From Mesorhizobium sp. NZP2077 (GTDB lineage: Bacteria > Pseudomonadota > Alphaproteobacteria > Rhizobiales > Rhizobiaceae): a stretch of DNA of 64,000 nucleotides. The notes under the pieces were generated by a model. That model saw nothing but the letters and a program-made list of their open reading frames with translations. It was not told where the DNA came from and made no database searches. Position numbers and translations under genes: made by a program. The stretch is taken from NCBI RefSeq assembly GCF_013170805.1, contig NZ_CP051293.1, positions 2,858,001 through 2,922,000 of the forward strand, given 5' to 3'. Below, in pieces: positions 32,108-40,334 of the stretch. The number at the start of each line of letters is the position of its first letter. Position 1 is the first letter of the stretch.

Positions 32108-32992
32108 TTATGCCGCTTGCTCGGCTTCACTGGCGATCCCGTTCAGCACCTCGATCGCCTCGCGCGGCAGTTCCAGCTCTGCCGCCGCCAGGTTCTCGCG
32201 GAGGTGGCCGACCGAGGAGGTGCCTGGGATGAGCAGGATGTTGGGCGCGCGGCGCAACAGCCAGGCAAGCGCCACCTGCATCGGGGTCGCGCCAAGTTTG
32301 CGCGCGACATTGGCCAGCGTGTCCGACTGCAGCGGCGTGAAGCCGCCAAGCGGGAAGAATGGCACATAGGCGATACCGGCGGCGGCAAGCTCGTCGATCA
32401 ACGCGTCATCCTCGCGATGCGCGATGTTGTACTGGTTCTGCACGCAGACGATGTCGGCGATGCCGCGTCCCTGTGCGATCTGGGTGGATGTGACGTTGCT
32501 CAGGCCGATATGGCGTATGAGGCCCTGGCGCTGCAGTTCGGCGAGCGTGTTCAATTGCGGCTCGAGCGATCCTTCGGCGGGGCCGTGGATGCCATGCATG
32601 GAGCGCAGGTTCACCACCTCGATCACATCAAGCCCAAGATTGCGCAGATTGTCGTGCACGGCCTGCGTCAACTGCTGCGGCGACATTGCGGGAATCCACG
32701 ATGCATCCGCGCCGCGTCGGGCGCTGACCTTGGTGACGATGGTGAGGCCGGCGGGGTAGGGGTGGAGCGCCTCGCGGATGATGTGGTTGGTGACGTGCGG
32801 GCCGTAGAAATCCGATGTATCGATGTGGTCGACGCCGCTGGCGATCGCCTCGCGCAGCACGGCAAGGGCAGCGTCGCGGTCCTTCGGCGGGCCGAAGACG
32901 CCGGGTCCGGCCAGTTGCATGGCGCCGTAGCCGAGTCGCTTCACGCTGCGGTCGCCGAGTTTGTAGGTTCCGGCTTTGCTGATGTCGGTCAT
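32108..32992 (-). CDS. Aldo/keto reductase
   Basis: A 294-residue TIM-barrel reductase. The catalytic aspartate and tyrosine are in GVDHIDTSDFYGPHVTN, the lysine in LTIVTKVSARR, and the histidine position is occupied in VVNLRSMHGI. The cofactor end LLIPGTSSVGHLRENLAAAE is typical. It reduces an aldehyde or ketone with NADPH. It is divergent from a LysR gene (93 bp apart) that probably controls it; such pairs are common in rhizobia. Confidence 0.92.
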   Translation of the reverse strand: MTDISKAGTYKLGDRSVKRLGYGAMQLAGPGVFGPPKDRDAALAVLREAIASGVDHIDTSDFYGPHVTNHIIREALHPYPAGLTIVTKVSARRGADASWIPAMSPQQLTQAVHDNLRNLGLDVIEVVNLRSMHGIHGPAEGSLEPQLNTLAELQRQGLIRHIGLSNVTSTQIAQGRGIADIVCVQNQYNIAHREDDALIDELAAAGIAYVPFFPLGGFTPLQSDTLANVARKLGATPMQVALAWLLRRAPNILLIPGTSSVGHLRENLAAAELELPREAIEVLNGIASEAEQAA

Positions 32993-33085
32993 GGTCTCAT
33001 CTCCTTTGGATCAACCCAATGTAGACAAAGCGCGCCTGCACGATAATATGGTGCAATCGGCACAACCTGTGCGGAAAGGCGAACA

Positions 33086-33991
33086 ATGGCAACGGATCTG
33101 GGTGACCTCCAGGCATTCATGGCGGTGGCGCGCGCCGGCGGCTTTCGCGAAGCGGCGCGGGTGGGCAGCGTCAGCGCCTCCAGCCTGTCGGAGACGGTGC
33201 GGCGGCTGGAGACCGGGCTCGGCGTGCGGCTCCTCAACCGCACGACGCGCAGCGTGGCGCCCACCGAGGCCGGCGCGCGCCTGCTCGAGCGGCTCGGCCC
33301 GGCGCTGGGCGAGGTCGAGGCGGCGCTCGACGTGGTCAATGGCTTTCGCGGCCGCCCGGCCGGCACGCTGCGGCTCAACGTGCCGGTCGTCGCGGCGAAG
33401 CTGGTGCTGCCACGCCTGTTGCCGTCTTTCCTCGCCGCCTATCCCGACATTCGCGTGGACGTGACAGCGGAGGACAGTTTCGTCGACATATTGGCGAGCG
33501 GCTGCGACGCCGGCATCCGCTATGAAGAGCGGCTGGAGCAGGACATGATCGCGGTGCCGATCGGCCCGCGCCGGCAGCGCTTTGCCACCGCCGCCGCACC
33601 AGCCTATCTCGACCGGCATGGCCGGCCCGAGCATCCGCGCGACCTGCTCGATCACGCCTGCCTGCGCGGCCGCTTCGCCAGCGGCCTGACGCCGCCTTGG
33701 GAGTTCGAACGCGACGGCGAGGTGGTGAGCGTCGAACCGACCGGCCCGCTTCTGGTCAGCACCGGCACGGCCATGGCGCTGGCGCTTGAAGTGTCGATCG
33801 CCGGCGGCGGCATCGTCTCGCTGTTCGAGGACTGGTTGCGCCCCTATTTCGACGATGGCCGGCTGGAGCCGGTGCTGGAGCCGTGGTGGCAGGAATTTTC
33901 CGGCCCGTTCCTCTACTACCCCGGCCGCCGCCTGACGCCGGCACCGCTGCGGGCGTTCATCGACTTTGTTGGTGGGATGCGCTGGGGGTGA
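33086..33991 (+). CDS. LysR family transcriptional regulator
   Basis: A 301-residue LysR protein: TDLGDLQAFMAVARAGGFRE, then SASSLSETVRRLETGLGVRL and LLNRTTRSVAPTEAG for the winged helix-turn-helix, followed by the effector domain with DVTAEDSFVDILASGCDAGI. It belongs to the subgroup next to oxidoreductase genes and is divergent from the aldo/keto reductase gene. Effector unknown. Confidence 0.92.
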   Translation: MATDLGDLQAFMAVARAGGFREAARVGSVSASSLSETVRRLETGLGVRLLNRTTRSVAPTEAGARLLERLGPALGEVEAALDVVNGFRGRPAGTLRLNVPVVAAKLVLPRLLPSFLAAYPDIRVDVTAEDSFVDILASGCDAGIRYEERLEQDMIAVPIGPRRQRFATAAAPAYLDRHGRPEHPRDLLDHACLRGRFASGLTPPWEFERDGEVVSVEPTGPLLVSTGTAMALALEVSIAGGGIVSLFEDWLRPYFDDGRLEPVLEPWWQEFSGPFLYYPGRRLTPAPLRAFIDFVGGMRWG

Positions 33992-34142
33992 GGGCCGCCC
34001 TGGCAATGCAACCTGGCTGCGCATCTGAACAATCCAAACGCGAACTGTAACGCTTTGTTTTCTTGCCCGGCGTATCCACGAGGACAGCGTCGCCAATGCC
34101 GACGCACCCTCGACGCATGAAAGAAGGGGGACGCGCAAGAAA

Positions 34143-36056
34143 ATGGGTTCGCCCTGGTCTGAATTGCTGGCCAACCTCGCGGTCGTTGCGATGTTCGTTT
34201 CGGTCTGGATCCACACGCATGTGTGGCTGGATCGCAGGCCGGCCGTTGTAAAGGCCGCGGCCTTCGGCCTGCTGATGGGCGCCGGCGCCATCATCCTGAT
34301 GCTGACGCCGATGCAGTTGCAGCCGGGCGTCATGGTCGATCTCCGGGTGACGATGATTGCCGTTGCCGGCTTCTTCGGTGGTCCTGTCGCCGGCAGTGTC
34401 GCCGGCGTCATGGCCAGTGCCTTCCGGGTTTTCGACGGCGGCATCGGCGCTTTCGCTGGCGCGGTCGGGATCGCGGCCACCATGCTGATCGGTATTGCCG
34501 GCAATCTTGCGCTGAGGGGCCGCGCCCCCACCATGGCCGATATCATGATCCTGGGTGCGGCCGCCGCGTGCGGATCGCTGCTTGGCCTCAGCGTCCTGCC
34601 GCGGTCCATTATCGAGACGGTTCTGCCGAAGGTGGTGTTCCCGTCCAGCCTGCTTATCTTTGTCTCCGTGGCGATGTCGGGGCTGGCGATCTACCAGGAG
34701 CGGCGGCGCATCGAAGCGCTGCAGTCGCGGCGCATCTTCAAGGCCGTGGTCGAGACGTTGCCCGATTGCCTCAACGTCAAGGATCTCGACGGGCGGTTCA
34801 TCGCCGCCAATCCGGCAACGGCCGAACTGATGCAGGCGGCAAACGCGAAGGCGCTGATCGGCAAGACGGATTTTGACTTTTATCCCAGCGAAACGGCGCA
34901 GGAATTCCGCAAGGACGAACTGGCCGTCCTGGCATCCGGCGTCTCCACCACCATCGAGCAGCATCTGCACCACGAGGACGGCACCGACGCCTGGCTGGCG
35001 ACGCTGAAGGCGCCGTTTCGCGACAAGGCAGGCACCGTCGTCGGCCTGATCACGCACAATCGCGACATCACCCATCGCAAGCAGCTGGAGACCGAACTGG
35101 CGGAGAGCCAGGCGAGGCTCGGAGACGCGCTGACGCACATGGCCGACGGCCTGGTGATGTTCGATCCCGATGGCAGGCTGATGCTGTGCAACGCCCAGTA
35201 CCGCGCCATGTTTCCGAAGACGGCCGATATGAGGGTGCCGGGTGCCGATTACCGCGACATCCTGCGTGCGTCGGTCGCGCGCGGCGAAAGTGTCACGCCG
35301 CCGGACGCGGTCGAGGCGTGGATCGCCGACATCATGGCCTTGCAGACGCTTGCCAGCCACCGCCAGATACGGCTCGCCGATGGGCGCTGGCTGGACGTGC
35401 GGACCCGTCCGACCGGCGATGGGGGCAGCCTGAGCGTGTTTTCCGACATCACCGAGGCCAAGCAGGTCGAGGCTGAATTGATGGCGGCCAATGAGAAGCT
35501 GAATCTCCTGGCGCACCGCGACGGGCTGACAGAACTGTTGACGCGGCGGGCCTTCGACGACGCGCTGGCGCGCGAATTCGCCCGTGGCCGGCGCAACGCG
35601 ACGCCGCTCAGCCTGCTGCTGATCGACGTCGACTGGTTCAAGCGCTTCAACGACCTTTACGGCCATCCGGCGGGCGATGAATGCCTGCGTGCCGTCAGCC
35701 GCTGCATCGAAGCGACGGCGCGGCGGCGGGCCGACGCAGCGGCCCGCTATGGCGGCGAGGAGTTCGCGCTGATCCTGCCCGAAACCGACGCGCGGGGTGC
35801 CTTCGTCATCGCCGAAACGCTGCGGGGCAAGGTGCGCGACCTCGGGCTCGCGCATGCCGGCAGCGAGAAGGGCATCGTCACCGTCAGCATCGGGGTCGGC
35901 ACGTTCGACGGCAGCGCGGCGATCGAGATCGCCGATCTGCTGCGTCGCGCCGACGAAGCGCTCTATGGCGCCAAGGCCGCCGGGCGCGACCGGGTGCATG
36001 GCTGGCGCCCGCATCTCAACCAGCCACGCTCGTCGGGTTCCCGGCGCAAAGCGTGA
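34143..36056 (+). CDS. Membrane diguanylate cyclase with two PAS domains
   Basis: A 637-residue protein. Residues 1-185 hold a LytS-like 5TMR membrane sensor (LRVTMIAVAGFFGGPVAGSV). A PAS domain follows (FKAVVETLPDCLNVKDLDGR to NRDITHRKQLE), then a second PAS-like domain of the PAS_7 type (ADGLVMFDPDGRLMLCNAQY). The GGDEF domain is intact: LIDVDWFKRFNDLYGHPAGD and the active-site AARYGGEEFALILPE. It should make c-di-GMP from GTP in response to an unknown signal. No EAL domain. A second-messenger role in motility or surface attachment is likely. Confidence 0.93.
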   Translation: MGSPWSELLANLAVVAMFVSVWIHTHVWLDRRPAVVKAAAFGLLMGAGAIILMLTPMQLQPGVMVDLRVTMIAVAGFFGGPVAGSVAGVMASAFRVFDGGIGAFAGAVGIAATMLIGIAGNLALRGRAPTMADIMILGAAAACGSLLGLSVLPRSIIETVLPKVVFPSSLLIFVSVAMSGLAIYQERRRIEALQSRRIFKAVVETLPDCLNVKDLDGRFIAANPATAELMQAANAKALIGKTDFDFYPSETAQEFRKDELAVLASGVSTTIEQHLHHEDGTDAWLATLKAPFRDKAGTVVGLITHNRDITHRKQLETELAESQARLGDALTHMADGLVMFDPDGRLMLCNAQYRAMFPKTADMRVPGADYRDILRASVARGESVTPPDAVEAWIADIMALQTLASHRQIRLADGRWLDVRTRPTGDGGSLSVFSDITEAKQVEAELMAANEKLNLLAHRDGLTELLTRRAFDDALAREFARGRRNATPLSLLLIDVDWFKRFNDLYGHPAGDECLRAVSRCIEATARRRADAAARYGGEEFALILPETDARGAFVIAETLRGKVRDLGLAHAGSEKGIVTVSIGVGTFDGSAAIEIADLLRRADEALYGAKAAGRDRVHGWRPHLNQPRSSGSRRKA

Positions 36057-36097
36057 GCCCCGGGCTGTCATATCAATGTCATCATCGGTTGCTATTG

Positions 36098-36121
36098 ATC
36101 CATAAATCCGGATATATGGAT
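36098..36121. promoter_or_regulatory. Candidate ArsR operator before the first arsR
   Basis: An inverted repeat ATCCATA-N10-TATGGAT (36098-36104 and 36115-36121) that ends 2 bp before the ATG of the first arsR gene, in AT-rich sequence. ArsR repressors bind 12-2-12-like palindromes at such positions and repress their own operon. Confidence 0.6.
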
Positions 36122-36123
36122 TC

Positions 36124-36456
36124 ATGGACAAGACAACATCATTGCTGGCGCTCGCGGCGCTCGGTCAGGAAACAAGGCTGGAGGTGTTCCGGCTGTTGGT
36201 TCGGGCCGGGGCCGAGGGTGTGCCGGCAGGCGAGATCGCGACGCGACTGGGCACGGTGCAGAACACCATGTCGGCGCATCTGAAAATCCTCGGCCAGGCC
36301 GGGCTGGTGCAAGCCGAGCGTGAAGGCCGCAGCATCCGCTATACGGCCGACATGACCGGGTTTCGCGATCTCCTGGCCTATCTGATGGAGGATTGCTGCA
36401 ACGGCGCCCCGGAGCTTTGCCAGCCGATCATCCAGGCCGTGACCTGCAAATGTTGA
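36124..36456 (+). CDS. arsR: ArsR family arsenic-responsive repressor
   Basis: A 110-residue winged-helix repressor: LAALGQETRLEVFRLLVRAG, then TVQNTMSAHLKILGQAGLVQ. The C-terminus carries cysteines 91, 92 and 99 (MEDCCNGAPELC) and a final CKC. A CC-x(5-6)-C site near the C-terminus is the As(III)-binding arrangement of the Acidithiobacillus-type ArsR and differs from the E. coli type. First gene of the arsenic island; the arsenate reductase follows after 10 bp. Confidence 0.9.
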   Translation: MDKTTSLLALAALGQETRLEVFRLLVRAGAEGVPAGEIATRLGTVQNTMSAHLKILGQAGLVQAEREGRSIRYTADMTGFRDLLAYLMEDCCNGAPELCQPIIQAVTCKC

Positions 36457-36466
36457 GGTGAGCGCC

Positions 36467-36976
36467 ATGAGCGATCGAATCTACAACGTTCTGTTTCTCT
36501 GCACCGGCAACGCGGCAAGGTCGATCCTGGCCGAAGCCATCCTCAATCGTCTGGGCGCCGGCAAGTTCAAGGCTTATTCGGCCGGATCGCAGCCGAAAGG
36601 GCAGGTCCATCCCCTCGCACTCCAGCTTTTGAAAAACCTCAACCACGACACGTCCTTTGCCCGCTCGAAGAGCTGGGAGGAGTTCGCGGCGCCTGGCGCG
36701 CCGGAAATGGATTTCGTTTTCACCGTTTGCGACAACGCCGCCAACGAATCCTGCCCGATCTGGCCGGGCCAGCCGATGACCGCGCACTGGGGCGTGCCCG
36801 ATCCTGCCGCGGCTGAAGGCACCGATGTCGAAAAGCATCTGGCCTTTGCTGAGGCCTATCGCATGCTCGGCAACCGGATCTCGATCTTCGTCAGCCTGCC
36901 GATGAATGTCGTCGACAGCCTTGCCCTGCAGAAGCGGCTGGACGAGATCGGCCGAAGCCTGCCCAAGGCCAGCTGA
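36467..36976 (+). CDS. arsC: Arsenate reductase, low-molecular-weight phosphatase type
   Basis: A 169-residue enzyme of the LMW protein tyrosine phosphatase fold. The P-loop is VLFLCTGNAARSILAEAIL (CTGNxxRS), the general acid lies in HWGVPDPAA, and further cysteines (VCDNAANESCPIW) fit the redox relay of thioredoxin-linked ArsC. It reduces arsenate to arsenite. The ATG at 36467 has a GAGG site 8 nt upstream; a GTG 9 nt earlier is also in frame. It lies between arsR and acr3. Confidence 0.9.
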   Translation: MSDRIYNVLFLCTGNAARSILAEAILNRLGAGKFKAYSAGSQPKGQVHPLALQLLKNLNHDTSFARSKSWEEFAAPGAPEMDFVFTVCDNAANESCPIWPGQPMTAHWGVPDPAAAEGTDVEKHLAFAEAYRMLGNRISIFVSLPMNVVDSLALQKRLDEIGRSLPKAS

Positions 36977-36992
36977 GCCAAGAGGAACCACG

Positions 36993-38102
36993 ATGTCAGA
37001 TCACATTCTGAATGCGGGCGAAACGACGCAGCCGAGCATCGGCTTCGTCGAAAAATACCTCACGGTGTGGGTGGCGCTGTGCATCGTCGCCGGTGTTGCC
37101 CTCGGCCATTTGCTGCCGGGCGTGTTCGGCGCGATCGCGTCCGCCGAGATCGCCAAGGTCAACATTCCCGTCGCGGTGCTGATCTGGCTGATGATCGTGC
37201 CCATGCTGCTGCGTGTCGATTTCGCCTCGCTGGCCAGTGTCGGCACCTATTGGCGAGGGATCGGGGTCACGCTGTTCATCAACTGGGCGGTGAAGCCGTT
37301 TTCCATGGCGGTGCTGGGCTGGCTCTTCATCGGCTGGCTGTTCCGGCCCTGGTTGCCCGCCGCGCAAATCGATTCCTACATAGCCGGGCTGATCATTCTC
37401 GCGGCGGCACCTTGCACGGCCATGGTGTTCGTCTGGTCTAACCTTACGCGCGGCGAGCCGAACTTCACGCTGTCGCAGGTGGCGCTCAACGACGCGATCA
37501 TGATCGTTGCCTTCGCGCCCATCGTCGGCCTGCTTCTCGGGCTGTCGGCGATCACCGTGCCATGGGGCACGCTGGTGCTGTCGGTTGCCCTTTACATCAT
37601 CCTGCCGGTGCTGGTTGCTCAACTGATCCGCGGGCGCCTGCTGGCGGCGAAGGGGCAGGGCGGGCTCGATGCGCTGCTGGCCGCGATGCAGCCCTTGTCG
37701 CTGATTGCCCTGCTGGCGACGCTGGTGCTGTTGTTCGGCTTCCAGGGCGAGCAGATTATTGCCCAGCCGATGGTTATCGCGCTGCTGGCGGTACCGATCC
37801 TGATCCAGGTCTATTTCAACTCCGGTCTCGCCTATATGCTCAACCGGCTCTCCGGTGAACGGCATTGCGTGGCCGGACCATCGGCCTTGATCGGCGCGTC
37901 CAACTTCTTCGAATTGGCGGTCGCGGCCGCAATCGCGCTTTTCGGGCTGAATTCCGGTGCGGCGCTGGCAACCGTGGTGGGCGTGCTGATCGAGGTTCCC
38001 GTCATGCTTTCCGTGGTGTGGATCGTGAACCGAAGCAAAGGCTGGTACGAACAGGGGGCCGCCGTCCGCAACGCCACATCCCGCGAGAGGACCCGGCAAT
38101 GA
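36993..38102 (+). CDS. acr3: Acr3-type arsenite efflux permease
   Basis: A 369-residue membrane protein with ten predicted helices. Family-specific landmarks are IPVAVLIWLMIVPMLLRVDF, the essential cysteine region in LIILAAAPCTAMVFVWSNLT, and ALIGASNFFELAVAAAIALF. It exports arsenite using the proton motive force. It starts 17 bp after arsC with a GAGGAA site and overlaps the next arsC-type gene by 4 bp. This is the export half of the arsenic island. Confidence 0.94.
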   Translation: MSDHILNAGETTQPSIGFVEKYLTVWVALCIVAGVALGHLLPGVFGAIASAEIAKVNIPVAVLIWLMIVPMLLRVDFASLASVGTYWRGIGVTLFINWAVKPFSMAVLGWLFIGWLFRPWLPAAQIDSYIAGLIILAAAPCTAMVFVWSNLTRGEPNFTLSQVALNDAIMIVAFAPIVGLLLGLSAITVPWGTLVLSVALYIILPVLVAQLIRGRLLAAKGQGGLDALLAAMQPLSLIALLATLVLLFGFQGEQIIAQPMVIALLAVPILIQVYFNSGLAYMLNRLSGERHCVAGPSALIGASNFFELAVAAAIALFGLNSGAALATVVGVLIEVPVMLSVVWIVNRSKGWYEQGAAVRNATSRERTRQ

Positions 38103-38515
38103 CCATCACCATCTATCACAACCCGGCCTGTGGCACGTCGCGCAACACGCTGGCGATCATCCGCCAGTCCGGCGAGGAGCCGCAGGTGATCGAATATCTG
38201 AAGAACCCGCCGTCGCGCGCCAGGCTTATCGAATTGATCGAGGCGATGGCGATGACGCCACGCGACTTGTTGCGCGAGAAGGGCACGCCCTACGCCGAGC
38301 TCGGCCTTGGCGATTCCAAATGGAGCGACGACGAGATTCTCGATTTCATGCTGGCGCATCCGATCCTGATCAACCGGCCGATCGTGGTGAGCCCGCTCGG
38401 CGTCGTGCTCGCCCGGCCATCGGAAGCGGTGCTCGATATCCTGCCCAATCCGGATATCGGCCCGTTCACCAAGGAGGACGGCGAGGTCGTCGTCGGTGGC
38501 AAGCGGGTTGTCTGA
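38099..38515 (+). CDS. arsC: Arsenate reductase, glutaredoxin type
   Basis: A 138-residue protein of the ArsC/Spx thioredoxin-like family: ITIYHNPACGTSRNTLAIIR with the catalytic cysteine 11 in CGTS, YLKNPPSRARLIELIEAM, and LINRPIVVSPLGVVLARPSE with the substrate-binding arginines. It reduces arsenate with glutathione/glutaredoxin. It is not homologous to the phosphatase-type ArsC encoded 1.1 kb upstream, so the island carries both chemistries. Its ATG overlaps the acr3 stop. Confidence 0.93.
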   Translation: MTITIYHNPACGTSRNTLAIIRQSGEEPQVIEYLKNPPSRARLIELIEAMAMTPRDLLREKGTPYAELGLGDSKWSDDEILDFMLAHPILINRPIVVSPLGVVLARPSEAVLDILPNPDIGPFTKEDGEVVVGGKRVV

Positions 38516-38520
38516 AGCTT

Positions 38521-38540
38521 ATTTCGATATTTTTCGAAAT
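38521..38540. promoter_or_regulatory. Candidate operator before the second arsR
   Basis: Inverted repeat ATTTCGA-N6-TCGAAAT (38521-38527 and 38534-38540), 40 bp before the second arsR start. The nine bases ATTTCGATA reappear at 38914-38922 before the flavoprotein gene. An ArsR-family operator is likely. Confidence 0.55.
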
Positions 38541-38580
38541 ATGGCTTGACGGCTGCTGTCACTGGCTGCATCGTATTTCC

Positions 38581-38901
38581 ATGAAACTCGAACAAGCAGC
38601 GAAGCAATTGGAAGCGCTCGGCAATCCGACGCGGCTGAACCTCTATCGTATCCTGGTGAGGGCCGGCCAGGCCGGCCGGCCGGTCGGCACTCTCCAAGAG
38701 AGCCTCGGCATCGCCGCCTCGACGCTGTCGCATCATCTGCACCGGCTGATCCTGACCGGTCTGGTCAGCCAGGAGCGGCAGGCGACGACGCTGATCTGCC
38801 GCGCCAACTATCCCATGATGAACGATCTCATCGGCTTCCTGGCCGACGAATGCTGTGCGGACGCAGCTTGCAATCCGGCGGCCGGTGACGCGGCCGCATA
38901 A
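38581..38901 (+). CDS. Second ArsR family repressor
   Basis: A 106-residue winged-helix repressor: QLEALGNPTRLNLYRILVRA and AASTLSHHLHRLILTGLVSQ. The C-terminal metalloid site is C91-C92-x4-C97 (DECCADAACN), shifted in spacing from the first ArsR, so the two may differ in affinity or metalloid preference. It has its own upstream palindrome and starts a second transcription unit with the flavoprotein and MFS genes. Confidence 0.9.
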   Translation: MKLEQAAKQLEALGNPTRLNLYRILVRAGQAGRPVGTLQESLGIAASTLSHHLHRLILTGLVSQERQATTLICRANYPMMNDLIGFLADECCADAACNPAAGDAAA

Positions 38902-38913
38902 ATTTTGCCTGCT

Positions 38914-38922
38914 ATTTCGATA
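38914..38922. promoter_or_regulatory. Half-site shared with the second arsR operator
   Basis: ATTTCGATA, identical to 38521-38529, 21 bp before the flavoprotein start codon. It is followed by AT-rich ATAC with no perfect second arm. It may be a weak internal operator of the second ArsR. Confidence 0.4.
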
Positions 38923-38942
38923 ATACCGGAAGGATAGAAGCT

Positions 38943-40334
38943 ATGGTCACGCAAAACGATCTGCCCATCGCCATCATCGGCGCCGGCCCGGTTGGCCTGG
39001 CGGCCGCCGTCCATCTCTCGGCCCGGGGCCTGCCGGTGAAGCTTTATGAGGCCGGCAGCGACGTCGCGGCCAATCTGCGCGATTGGGGCCATGTCCGGGT
39101 ATTTACGCCCTGGCGCTATTGCGTCGATGAGGCGGCCGGCAGGCTGCTCGAAAGCCATGGCTGGCGGATGCCGGACGCGGAAGCGTTCCCGACCGCCGAT
39201 GAACTCGTCGCGCACTATCTCGAGCCGCTCGCCATGCTGCCGGAACTCTCGCCGACGATCGAGACCAATGCGCGTATCGTTTCCATATCGCGCTGGGGCG
39301 CCGACAAGGTGCGCGGCAGTGAGCGCGCGACGCGGCCGTTCATGCTCGTCGTCGAGACCGCCAATGGCACCAGGCGCGACAGCGCGCGGGCGGTCATCGA
39401 CGCCTCGGGGACATGGCGCACGCCCAATCCGCTCGGCGCCGGCGGCATCGCGGCCGAGGGCGAGGCGGACTTCGCCGACCGGATTGCCTACGGCATTCCC
39501 GATGTCCTGGGCCGCGACCGCGCGCTTTATGCCGGCCGCACGACGCTGGTTGCGGGTTCTGGCCACTCGGCGGCCAATGCCTTGCTCGACCTTGCCAGGC
39601 TGGCGGATGCCGCGCCTGGCACGTCTTTCATCTGGGCGGTGCGCGGAACCGACCTCGTGCGCATCTATGGCGGTGGCGGTGCCGACCAATTGCCGGCGCG
39701 CGGCGAACTCGGCGCCGATGTGCGCGATCTCGCCGAAAGCGGCAGCGTCAAGCTGGTCACCGGCTTTGCGACGCTTGCCATACACGAGCGCGACGGCCGG
39801 CTGATCGTCGAGGGGCAAAGCGAGGAGGGCCTGGTGCAACTCAGGCCGGTCGACCGCATCATCGCCGCGACGGGACAGCGCCCGAACCTGTCGCTGACAA
39901 GGGAACTCAGGCTCGATCTCGATCCGTGGCTGGAAAGCGTCAAGGCGCTCGGTCCGCTCATCGATCCCAACGAGCATTCCTGCGGCGACGTGCCGCCGCA
40001 CGGCCACCGTGAACTCGGCCATCCGGAGCCCGGCTTCTACACGGTCGGCATCAAGAGCTATGGTCGCGCACCAACCTTCCTGCTCTTGACCGGCTACGAG
40101 CAGGTCCGCTCGGTCGCGGCGGCGATCGCGGGCGACATGGCGGCGGCCGATGCGGTGCAACTGATCCTGCCCGAAACCGGTGTCTGCACAGTGCCGGCCG
40201 GCCGCGCGTCGCAGGGTTGTTGCGGCGGGCCGGCACCGGTTGAGGTCGATGCCTGCTGCGTGGCGGATGCCGACGCCAAGGCCGCCGGCAAAGGCGGTTG
40301 CGGCTGTGCCGGCAAGATGGAAGCCGCCGAGTGA
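38943..40334 (+). CDS. Arsenic-island FAD-dependent oxidoreductase with Cys-rich tail
   Basis: A 463-residue flavoprotein: PIAIIGAGPVGLAAAVHLSA (FAD site) and TTLVAGSGHSAANALLDLAR (NADPH-like site), arranged like class B monooxygenases or thioredoxin reductase-like enzymes. The last 50 residues contain a cluster of cysteines (SQGCCGG, DACCVAD, GGCGCAG) after a typical catalytic core, a plausible metalloid-binding tail. It is preceded by the second arsR and overlaps the MFS gene by 4 bp. Similar flavoproteins occur in ars operons (ArsO-like), but the reaction is not established here. Confidence 0.82.
   Translation: MVTQNDLPIAIIGAGPVGLAAAVHLSARGLPVKLYEAGSDVAANLRDWGHVRVFTPWRYCVDEAAGRLLESHGWRMPDAEAFPTADELVAHYLEPLAMLPELSPTIETNARIVSISRWGADKVRGSERATRPFMLVVETANGTRRDSARAVIDASGTWRTPNPLGAGGIAAEGEADFADRIAYGIPDVLGRDRALYAGRTTLVAGSGHSAANALLDLARLADAAPGTSFIWAVRGTDLVRIYGGGGADQLPARGELGADVRDLAESGSVKLVTGFATLAIHERDGRLIVEGQSEEGLVQLRPVDRIIAATGQRPNLSLTRELRLDLDPWLESVKALGPLIDPNEHSCGDVPPHGHRELGHPEPGFYTVGIKSYGRAPTFLLLTGYEQVRSVAAAIAGDMAAADAVQLILPETGVCTVPAGRASQGCCGGPAPVEVDACCVADADAKAAGKGGCGCAGKMEAAE

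Noticed and set aside
33957..36131. 724-codon minus-strand frame opposite the GGDEF gene
   Set aside because: Antisense shadow of the PAS-GGDEF protein; no motifs, no ribosome site.
38808..40160. 450-codon minus-strand frame opposite the arsenic-island flavoprotein
   Set aside because: Mirror frame of a clear FAD enzyme, no recognisable domains.
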